From the NCBI RefSeq assembly GCF_002198675.1, contig NZ_MWLL01000152.1:1-50109 (forward strand): a stretch of 50,109 nucleotides of DNA. The letters run 5' to 3'. Every line of letters starts with the position of its first letter. Positions within the stretch are counted from its first letter, which is position 1. This stretch comes from Kineosporia sp. R_H_3 (lineage in GTDB: Bacteria; Actinomycetota; Actinomycetes; Actinomycetales; Kineosporiaceae). Position numbers and translations under genes: made by a program. Below the pieces are notes generated by a model. That model was not told where the DNA came from. It saw nothing but the letters and a program-made list of their open reading frames with translations, and ran no database searches. Positions 1-6,865 of this stretch are shown here, piece after piece.

Positions 1-840
1 GCGACTGCTCGACCTCGCGGCCGGCGGGACCGGGGGCGCGTACCCCGCCGGCGGAGCCGCGGCCGGCGGGTACGAGGGCTGCGGGGACGGCTGCGGGTAC
101 GGCTGCGGGTAGGGCTGGGCGTAGGGCTGCGGGTACGGCTGGGCGTACGGCTGGGCGTACGGCTGCGGGTACGCGGGGGCGTAGCCGGGCGGGCCGACCG
201 GGTAGCCGTAGGGGCTGCCGTACCAGCCGACCGGGGCGGCCCGCTCCGGGCGGGGCGCGCGACGGGCCCAGACGACGGTGCCGCCGAGCAGGGCGAACGC
301 GGTCGCGACCGCGACTCCCGTCGTCCACAGCAGCGCGGCGGCCGGGCCGTCGTCCTCGGCGGCCGGTCGCGCGCGGGCGGCGGCGAGGGCCTGCGCGGAC
401 CCGACGGAGAACTCCGGGTCCGACGGGTCGTAGGCGATGCGGACCGTCCCGCCCTCGATCGGCTCGGCGACCCCGCGCGGCCACGGGATGTCGGTCGCGC
501 GGACGTCCTCGCCGTCCACGGTCCTGTAGTCGAGATCGAGGTACCAGCCGGGCAGGGACACGGTGAACGGGTCGTCCGCGGGGTCCGCCTGCGGGTCGGC
601 CGGGTCCTCGAAGGAGTCGAAGGGCACGACCCGGACGACCTCGGCGAGCGCCTCCTCGGTGAGGTCGTCGTCGAAGCAGAAGATCCCCGGCGCGCCCGGG
701 TCCGAGACGCAGTCGCCACCGCCGCCGACCGCCTGCCCGACCGCGACGGCGCCCGTGACGATGCCGACGAACAGTGCGACGGCCGCCGCGGACAGGCCGA
801 TCCCCCAGCGGGCACCGCGGCCCGGACGTGGCGTGCTCAT
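1..840 (-). CDS. DUF3592-like membrane protein with Pro-Gln-Tyr repeat tail (3' end off window)
   Basis: Starts at ATG 840, overlapping the stop of the upstream gene by 4 bases, and stays open to the left edge, so the C-terminus is missing. At least 280 residues are visible. An N-terminal membrane segment (about residues 13-33) is followed by an extracytoplasmic region with two Cys (GGDCVSDPG...FCFDDDL). A stretch like 'VRIAYDPSDPEFSV' resembles the DUF3592 signature. A second membrane segment lies near residue 180. The tail is a low-complexity run of PQPYAQPY units and is probably cytoplasmic. The order Cys pair, then 'VDVAFDP/VRIAYDP', then a second membrane helix is shared with the upstream gene, so the two are likely paralogues made as a pair. 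The function is unknown and the DUF3592 assignment rests on motif resemblance only. Confidence 0.6.
   Translation of the reverse strand, partial: MSTPRPGRGARWGIGLSAAAVALFVGIVTGAVAVGQAVGGGGDCVSDPGAPGIFCFDDDLTEEALAEVVRVVPFDSFEDPADPQADPADDPFTVSLPGWYLDLDYRTVDGEDVRATDIPWPRGVAEPIEGGTVRIAYDPSDPEFSVGSAQALAAARARPAAEDDGPAAALLWTTGVAVATAFALLGGTVVWARRAPRPERAAPVGWYGSPYGYPVGPPGYAPAYPQPYAQPYAQPYPQPYAQPYPQPYPQPSPQPSYPPAAAPPAGYAPPVPPAARSSSR
78..171. repeat. Short tandem repeat coding PQPYAQPY units
   Basis: Imperfect 12-base units of the types ggctgcgggtac and ggctgggcgtac repeat about eight times. They encode the Pro/Gln/Tyr-rich tail of the overlapping gene. Such tracts commonly vary in copy number between strains. 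Confidence 0.75.
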
Positions 841-1358
841 GCGGCGGCTCCCGGGTCGGTGGGCCGCGGCGGGGCGGCGGGTCCTGAGACGGCCGGACGG
901 CGGCCCCGGACGGCGAGGAGCGCGGCGGCGAGGAGCAGGACCGCCCCCGCCCAGCGGGCGGCGACCGCCGACCCAGGGGCGCCCTCGGGCGGGCGGGCGG
1001 CGAGGGCGTCGGCGTCCGTGGCTCGCTCGGCCGGGGCGGCCGGGTCGAACGCGACGTCCACGGTCGACCCGACGCGCGGTCCGTTCGCGGGGCCGTCGGG
1101 CGCGGCAGGCCAGTTCGCCACCTTCGCCTGCACCCGCTCCCCCGCGACCTCGAACTCGACGTAGAACAACGGGACGCCGGGGGTCTCGGTGTCGATGGAC
1201 GACACGTAGCCCGGCGCGCGTCCGGTGAGCCGCTCGTCGAAGCAGGTCCCGCCCGACGAGACGAGGCAGGGCGGGTCCGCCGGACCGACCAGGACCGACC
1301 GGCCGAGGAGCAGGAGCCCCGCCGCCGCGACGAGGGCGACCACGGCGCGTCGTCGCAC
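837..1358 (-). CDS. DUF3592-like two-helix membrane protein
   Basis: The GTG at 1358 is chosen because a strong Shine-Dalgarno (CAGGAGG) lies 6 bases upstream; the frame is open further upstream to 1460 but that part lacks hydrophobic or family character. The product has about 173 residues. A membrane helix follows 'VRRRAVVALVAAAGLLLLG', then an extracytoplasmic Cys pair (PPCLVSSGGTCFDE), a region with 'GSTVDVAFDPAAPAERA' typical of DUF3592-like proteins, and a second helix near the C-terminus. It is the first gene of a two-gene unit with the downstream paralogue, overlapping it by 4 bases (ATGA). Function unknown. Confidence 0.7.
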   Translation of the reverse strand: MRRRAVVALVAAAGLLLLGRSVLVGPADPPCLVSSGGTCFDERLTGRAPGYVSSIDTETPGVPLFYVEFEVAGERVQAKVANWPAAPDGPANGPRVGSTVDVAFDPAAPAERATDADALAARPPEGAPGSAVAARWAGAVLLLAAALLAVRGRRPAVSGPAAPPRPTDPGAAA

Positions 1359-1529
1359 GGTCGCCTCCTGTCGTCCGACGGCGGCGGGTCCGCCGTGAGG
1401 GCGATCGTGGCACGGCCGGTGCCCCCGCCGGGCGCTGATCACCGGGGTGGCGGACGTCACGCCTCGTCCGGCCCACGGCCCCGGGGTCCGGCGCGAAGCC
1501 CCGGTCCCGGCGTCCTACGCTTGAACGCG

Positions 1530-2792
1530 ATGACCACCGCGCCGTTGACCGTGCCCCTCGTGGCCCGCACGGTCCCGATCCCCGACCCGGGTCCCCTGCT
1601 GGGTCTGCTGCCGCGTACCGGCCCGCTGGCCTGGGTGCGACGGCGCGAAGGGCTCGTCGGCTGGGGCGAGACGCTGCGGATCCGCACGACGGGCGTGCAC
1701 CGGTTCGCCGACGCCGAGGCCGCCTGGCTCGACCTCGTCGACCACGCGGTCGTCCGGGACGAGGTCGGCCTGCCCGGCACCGGGCCCGTCGCCTTCGGCT
1801 CGTTCGCCTTCTCCCCCGGCTCCGCCGCGGGCGGCGTGCTCGTCGTTCCCGAGGTCGTCGTCGGCCGCCGGGGCGACCAGTGGTGGCTCACGACGACGAG
1901 CCTGGGGCGGGTCGTGCCGTCGGCGACGCTGCCGGAGACGGAGAACGAGCCCGTGCTCTGGCACGGCGAGGTGACCTTCGCGGACGGCGCCCGGACCGCC
2001 GTCGACTGGGAGAGCGTCGTCGCCGAGGCGATCCGCCGGATCGGGGCGGGTGCGCTGGAGAAGGTCGTCCTCGCCCGTGACCTCGAGGCGTACGCGGAGC
2101 GGCCGGTCGACGTCCGGGCACTGCTCGGCCGGCTCGCGAACCGCTACCCGGGGTGCTGGACGTTCAGCGTCGACGGCCTCGTCGGCGCGACGCCGGAGAT
2201 GCTCGTGCGGCGGGAGAAGGGCCTCGTCACGTCCCGGGTGCTCGCCGGCACGATCCGCCGCACCGGGGACGACGAGCACGACCTCGCGCTCGCGGCCTCG
2301 CTGGCCCGGTCGAGCAAGGACGGCGAGGAGCACGAGTACGCGGTGCGCTCCGTCGCCGACGCCCTCGCGCCGCACTGCACGTCGATGAACGTGCCCGAGA
2401 GCCCCTTCGTGCTGCACCTGGCGAACGTCATGCACCTGGCCACCGACGTGACGGGCGTCCTGCGGGACGACACGACGTCGCTCGGGCTGGCCGCGGCGCT
2501 GCACCCCTCGGCCGCGGTCTGCGGGACGCCGACCGAGGTCGCGGCCTCGGTCATCTCCGAGATCGAGGGCATGGACCGGGACCGGTACGCCGGGCCCGTG
2601 GGCTGGATGGACGCCCAGGGCGACGGCGAGTGGGGCATCGCGCTGCGCTGCGCCCGCGTGGACGGCGAGGACGGCCGCCGGCTGCGGCTGTTCGCCGGCT
2701 GCGGGATCGTCGCCGGCTCCGACCCCGAGCGGGAGCTCGCGGAGTCCAACGACAAGCTCGTGCCGATGCGGGACGCGCTCTCCGGGGGCTGA
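1530..2792 (+). CDS. menF: Isochorismate synthase
   Basis: Converts chorismate to isochorismate, the entry step of menaquinone synthesis (a siderophore-type homologue is the alternative). The 420-residue protein is a normal chorismate-binding enzyme. Visible family motifs are 'GALEKVVLARDL', 'YPGCWTFSVDGLVGATPEML', 'VLAGTIRRTGDDEHD', 'LHPSAAVCGTPTEVA' and 'EGMDRDRYAGPVGWMD'. The frame is open upstream to 1395, but ATG 1530 is preferred because that is where similarity-like sequence begins and a TACGCT hexamer ends 8 bases before it, suggesting a leaderless mRNA. It stands apart from menD and menC, separated by the OmpA-type gene that converges on it. Proximity to menD, menC and menB supports the menaquinone role. 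Confidence 0.93.
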   Translation: MTTAPLTVPLVARTVPIPDPGPLLGLLPRTGPLAWVRRREGLVGWGETLRIRTTGVHRFADAEAAWLDLVDHAVVRDEVGLPGTGPVAFGSFAFSPGSAAGGVLVVPEVVVGRRGDQWWLTTTSLGRVVPSATLPETENEPVLWHGEVTFADGARTAVDWESVVAEAIRRIGAGALEKVVLARDLEAYAERPVDVRALLGRLANRYPGCWTFSVDGLVGATPEMLVRREKGLVTSRVLAGTIRRTGDDEHDLALAASLARSSKDGEEHEYAVRSVADALAPHCTSMNVPESPFVLHLANVMHLATDVTGVLRDDTTSLGLAAALHPSAAVCGTPTEVAASVISEIEGMDRDRYAGPVGWMDAQGDGEWGIALRCARVDGEDGRRLRLFAGCGIVAGSDPERELAESNDKLVPMRDALSGG

Positions 2793-2851
2793 GCCCGCCC
2801 GTCCGCCGCAACCGCCGCTGCCGGCTCCCGCCCCGCACCACGTCGCACGAC

Positions 2852-2891
2852 GGCCGTGGCCCGGCTCCCCTGGGGGAACCGGGCCACGGCC
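2852..2891. terminator. Bidirectional hairpin terminator
   Basis: A 13-bp perfect outer stem (2852-2864 with 2879-2891), one mismatch, then a 5-bp inner stem TCCCC/GGGGA with a 2-base loop. It lies between the convergent menF and OmpA-type genes, where both need to stop. There is no T-tract, which is usual for actinobacterial hairpin terminators. Confidence 0.8.
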
Positions 2892-2908
2892 TCGTCGACG
2901 GTGCACGG

Positions 2909-5900
2909 TCAGCCGACGCGGACCTCCACCCGACGGTTGGCCGCCCGCCCGTCAGCGGTGTCGTTCGGCGCGGCGGGGTCCGCCTCGCCGCTGAAGTCCT
3001 TGACGATCGACACCTTCTTGCCGAGCTTCGGCGAGAGGTAGCCGCCGACCGCATTCACCCGGCGCTTGGACAGGGCGAGGTTGTAGGCCGCGCTGCCGTT
3101 CGCGTCGGTGAAGCCGACGAGGCACACCTTCGTGAAGCCCTGGGCCTTCAGGTCGGCCGCGGTCTTCGCGAGCGTCGCCCGGGTGTCACCCGTGAGCACC
3201 GAGGAGTCGACGTCGAAGTAGACCGCCGAGACCCCGCCGCAGGCCGCCGAGCTCGTGTAGCGCCCGGTCGCACCGTTGCGCGTCCTGCTCCCGTCCGGAC
3301 CGACCGCCACGACGCTGACCTCGGCCTTGGGCCCGAAGACGCCGTCGACCGTGCACGTCGTGGCCGACGTCGAGCACCGCTTGGCGCCGTCGACCCACAC
3401 CTCGTACCCGGTCACGCCCCGGCTGCCCGACGCGGCCCAGGTCACGACGGTGTTGCCGTAGCCGACCTTGTAGGTCACGCGGCCGGCCCCGAGCGGCCGG
3501 ACGGACACCTTCGCGACGCGCTGCACGGTCGCGGTGCCGTTGGTCGCCGTGTAGGGGACCTGGACCAGGCCCGCGTACCCGGCGACCGGGGTCACCGTGA
3601 TGCGCGTGCGGGTGTACGCGACGGCCGAGGCCTTGCCGGACACCGTCGCCGGGCCGCTGACCGTCGCCCCGGACGGGACGCCCCGGACCGTGACCCGGGC
3701 GACGGCACCCGAGTCCACCGTGACCTTCTGCGTGCTCGGGTCGAGCTCGGTCGTCACCGCGGTGATCGTCGAGACGGCCGCGCGGCCGAGGATGTCGGAC
3801 ACCTCGTAGATCACCGTGTACGACCCGACGAAGTCACCCTCGGGGACGAGCACGACCTTGCCGTGCGTGGTGTCGGCGGTGAAGGTCCCGACACCGGCGA
3901 CGGTCACGACCGTCTCCGAGTTGCCCGTCTGCGGGTCGACGACCCGCACGGTCGACGCGTCGATCGCCAGCGTCCGCGAGCGGCCGTCGGGGGTGATCGT
4001 CTGCGTCGAGCCCTGGACGCCGGTGCTGCGCACCGGGTGCGCCGTCGGCCGGACCGCCTGGACCACGGCGTGCGCCGCGGCGGTGTCCGTCGTGCCGAAC
4101 GAGTCGGCGACCCGGTAGGTGACGTCGGTGCTCGTCCCGGTGAACGTGTTCAGCGGCGTGAACCGCAGCGACCCGTTGCCCAGCACCGTCCACGTGCCCT
4201 CGTCGTCGACGACCAGGGTCGTGCCCCAGCTGCTGTCGGACGGGTCCTGCAGGACGACCGAGTCGGTGTCGACGTCCGCCTGCTCGTCGACGGTCACCGA
4301 GACCGGCGCGCTGCCGGCCACGCCCTGGAGCGTGCTGATCGTCACCGGACCGGCGACCGGTGCGTCGACCGGGAGACTGACGTCGGCGTCCTGCGCGCCG
4401 TCCGTCACCGTGACGGTCTGGTTCGTGCCGAGGGCGCTGACCCGGTAGCCACCGGGCCGCACGTACGGGAACGCGTAGTCGCCGTCGGCGTCCGTGGTGG
4501 CCGTCGCGTAGGCGGCACCCCCGGCGGCGGGGGCGAGGGTGACCGTGACGTCCTCGACCGGGACCGGACCGCCCGGCGGGGAGACGACCACGGTGCCGGA
4601 CACGCTCCCGATGCAGCCGCTCTGGTCGGCGCGGGTCACGGAGACCTCCGCCGTGCGGGTGACCGCGCCGCTGCCGTCGTCGGTCACCGTCGTCCCGGTG
4701 ATCCCCGTCGCCGCGACCGGCACGGTGTCACCGTTCTGGACGCCGGCCGTGAGGGTCGGGCAGTCCCGCTGCACGTCGAGCGAGAAGCACACCTGGGCCG
4801 GGTCGCCGACGTAGAGCACGTCCGCGGTGACGTCGGAGGCGTCGTTGCTCGTGGCACCGAGCGCGGTGACCTCGAACGTCGGCTGGGTGCCGGTGTCCGC
4901 GACGGAGAGCGCCGTCAGGTCGATGACGCCGCCGGCGTCCGGGGTGAGGCCGACGAAGCCCGCGACCTCCTCGCCGCCGCTGCTCACGACGGTGACGCGC
5001 AGGTCCGACGCGGTGATGGCACCGGAGGGCGTCAGGGCGATGGAGCGCCACTCGCGCACCCGGCCGGTCTCGTCGCACGAGAGCCGGGGGGCGGTCGTCG
5101 TGTGGGCGAACTCGAGCGTCGGGTCGACGGGCGGCGGGCAGCCGGCCGCGCCCGTGAGGCCGTCGAACGTGGTGATCTGGCCGCTGTCGCCGTTGGTCCA
5201 GATGCAGCGTGCGTCCGTCGGGTCGACGGTCAGCGCGTACCGGTCACCGGAGACCGAGGGCGGCGTGAACCCGGCGCACGACGCGTCGGTCAGCCAGTCG
5301 TAGCAGAACATCGAGCCGCCGCTGAACCAGTACTGGCGCTGCGTGGACCAGGAGAAGTCCGACCACGTCCCCATCGAGCCCGCGGGGTCGGCGGACAGTG
5401 CCGAGGCGAGGCCGGTCGGGACGGTCGCCGAGGCGCCCGTGAGGTCCCAGCAGGCGCTCGCGCCGCGGATGGCGCAGACCCCGACGACGTCGAGCTGGGC
5501 GTCCCGCATCGGGGCGACGGAGGAGGCCGCGCTCAGCGACCCGACCGGCCAGCTGCCCGCGCACGCGGCGTCCGTGGCGGCGTCGAGGCACCAGACCTTG
5601 TTCGCCGTCACGTAGACCTTGCCGTCGATGGCGACGGAGAACGCCGGCACCGAGCCGACGCCGCTGAGCCCGGCGAGCGCGTAGGGCTGGCCGGCGCAGG
5701 CGGCGGACGTCGAGACGTCGTAGCAGAGCAGCTTCGCGGTCCCCGACAGCAGCACGGGTGCGTACACCTTCGTGCCGGAGATCGTCTGCTTGCCGATCGT
5801 GCCGTACGCCGTGTAGGCGCCGCTCTGGAGCACCGTGAACCCGCAGTCGGTGAAGGGGTTCGAGCGGATGTCGGTGCACAGCACCCCGGCGCCGTTCGCC

Positions 5901-6613
5901 GAGCCGACGATCGAGTACACGCGGCCTGCGACCACGGACCCGGTGGACGCACCGGAGGTCACGAAGCCGGTGCGGTAGTACACCGACCCCGTGCACGACG
6001 CACCGGTGGACTTGATGTGGCAGTCCATCCCGTACTGGCTGTTGTTGTGGTGGTAGATGTTGAGGACCTTCGAGCCGGCGACGAACACGTCCCAGCCGTC
6101 ACCGCCCGAGGACCCCTGGAACGAGCCGGCGCCGACCTTCAGCGTGCCGTTGCCGTGCGAGGTGGCCAGCTGCTTGCCGGAGCCGTCGAGACCGCCCGAG
6201 TTCATCGTCGAGGTGGCCCGGACGCCGTCGGTCATCGCGAGGTCCTGCGCCGAGCTGGGCGCGCTGCTGGTCCAGGTGCCGTCGACGTCGTACGTGACGG
6301 TCCAGCCGTCCGGCGCCACGAGGGTCGCCGGGTCGAGGATGCCGGCGGCCGGGTCCCACTGCTGGGTGATGGTCTGGTCCACGGACCCGGTCTCGGTCAC
6401 CGGGGAGGACGTGGCGACGTCGAGGGTGTCCCCGACGGCCACGTTGCTCGCGGCACCGCCCTCGGAGGACACCGTCGTGTCGGCCGGGCTCCCGACGGCC
6501 TGCGCCGAGGAGAGCGGCAGCGCCACGAGGGACGCCGCGGCCACCGCGGCCGCGCAGAGCGACCTCAGCAGCCGGCGGCCCGAGGACGGGCCGGAGGAAC
6601 GTGTGACGGACAT
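2909..6613 (-). CDS. Large secreted multidomain protein with C-terminal OmpA-type peptidoglycan-binding domain
   Basis: ATG 6613 is chosen for the AAAGGTG Shine-Dalgarno 5 bases upstream. About 1234 residues. A signal peptide (residues 1-39, ending near SSAQA) is followed by a Cys-rich region with several 'LCYDVSTSAACAG'-like motifs. Next come a carboxypeptidase-regulatory-like domain ('ATATTDADGDYAFPYVRPGG') and two CshA-type fibril repeats ('GNGSLRFTPLNTFTGTS', 'YRVADSFGTTDT'). An FN3-like segment ('VVTWAASGSRGVTGYEVWVDG') precedes the last ~105 residues, an OmpA domain with 'VGFTDANGSAAYNLALSKRR' and the terminal 'NRRVEVRVG'. The likely role is a cell-wall-attached surface protein held by diaminopimelate peptidoglycan. 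No membrane helix follows the signal peptide. It interrupts the men cluster. Confidence 0.85.
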   Translation of the reverse strand: MSVTRSSGPSSGRRLLRSLCAAAVAAASLVALPLSSAQAVGSPADTTVSSEGGAASNVAVGDTLDVATSSPVTETGSVDQTITQQWDPAAGILDPATLVAPDGWTVTYDVDGTWTSSAPSSAQDLAMTDGVRATSTMNSGGLDGSGKQLATSHGNGTLKVGAGSFQGSSGGDGWDVFVAGSKVLNIYHHNNSQYGMDCHIKSTGASCTGSVYYRTGFVTSGASTGSVVAGRVYSIVGSANGAGVLCTDIRSNPFTDCGFTVLQSGAYTAYGTIGKQTISGTKVYAPVLLSGTAKLLCYDVSTSAACAGQPYALAGLSGVGSVPAFSVAIDGKVYVTANKVWCLDAATDAACAGSWPVGSLSAASSVAPMRDAQLDVVGVCAIRGASACWDLTGASATVPTGLASALSADPAGSMGTWSDFSWSTQRQYWFSGGSMFCYDWLTDASCAGFTPPSVSGDRYALTVDPTDARCIWTNGDSGQITTFDGLTGAAGCPPPVDPTLEFAHTTTAPRLSCDETGRVREWRSIALTPSGAITASDLRVTVVSSGGEEVAGFVGLTPDAGGVIDLTALSVADTGTQPTFEVTALGATSNDASDVTADVLYVGDPAQVCFSLDVQRDCPTLTAGVQNGDTVPVAATGITGTTVTDDGSGAVTRTAEVSVTRADQSGCIGSVSGTVVVSPPGGPVPVEDVTVTLAPAAGGAAYATATTDADGDYAFPYVRPGGYRVSALGTNQTVTVTDGAQDADVSLPVDAPVAGPVTISTLQGVAGSAPVSVTVDEQADVDTDSVVLQDPSDSSWGTTLVVDDEGTWTVLGNGSLRFTPLNTFTGTSTDVTYRVADSFGTTDTAAAHAVVQAVRPTAHPVRSTGVQGSTQTITPDGRSRTLAIDASTVRVVDPQTGNSETVVTVAGVGTFTADTTHGKVVLVPEGDFVGSYTVIYEVSDILGRAAVSTITAVTTELDPSTQKVTVDSGAVARVTVRGVPSGATVSGPATVSGKASAVAYTRTRITVTPVAGYAGLVQVPYTATNGTATVQRVAKVSVRPLGAGRVTYKVGYGNTVVTWAASGSRGVTGYEVWVDGAKRCSTSATTCTVDGVFGPKAEVSVVAVGPDGSRTRNGATGRYTSSAACGGVSAVYFDVDSSVLTGDTRATLAKTAADLKAQGFTKVCLVGFTDANGSAAYNLALSKRRVNAVGGYLSPKLGKKVSIVKDFSGEADPAAPNDTADGRAANRRVEVRVG

Positions 6614-6835
6614 GGGGACACCTTTCGGGGCGAGCACGGAGACGATCCGTCAGTCGCTTCGTCGGGGGCAGGAGCTCGCTTGAGAGTGGTGTCGTTCGGG
6701 AACAAACGTCTGCCGGGCGTCACCGGACCGGTGGCGGGTGGGCCGTCCGGGGCGCCTGCGGCAGAGCCGTCCGGGGTCGCGTGACGCAGCGCTCCCGACG
6801 CTCGGAATGCTTGACCGGCAACGGGTTCGGCGGCA

Positions 6836-6865
6836 GGTCAACGCAAGGTCAACGGACGGTCAACG
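6836..6865. promoter_or_regulatory. Three 11-bp-phased direct repeats (GTTGACCnnnn), response-regulator-like site
   Basis: On the plus strand GGTCAACG occurs at 6836, 6847 and 6858, exactly 11 bases apart. Read on the minus strand this is three GTTGACC units with 4-base spacers. Phasing by one helical turn is typical of OmpR-family response regulators; the Streptomyces PhoP box uses GTTCACC units of 11 bases. The site overlaps the menD stop codon and lies about 225 bases upstream of the OmpA-type gene, the likely target. The regulator identity is inference. Confidence 0.5.

Noticed and set aside
563-6784. Long open frames on the plus strand and other frames opposite menF and the OmpA-type gene (one over 1500 codons).
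   Set aside because: They are rich in Arg, Gly and Pro runs with no motifs and arise because high-G+C DNA rarely forms stops. The minus-strand frames carry the real domains.
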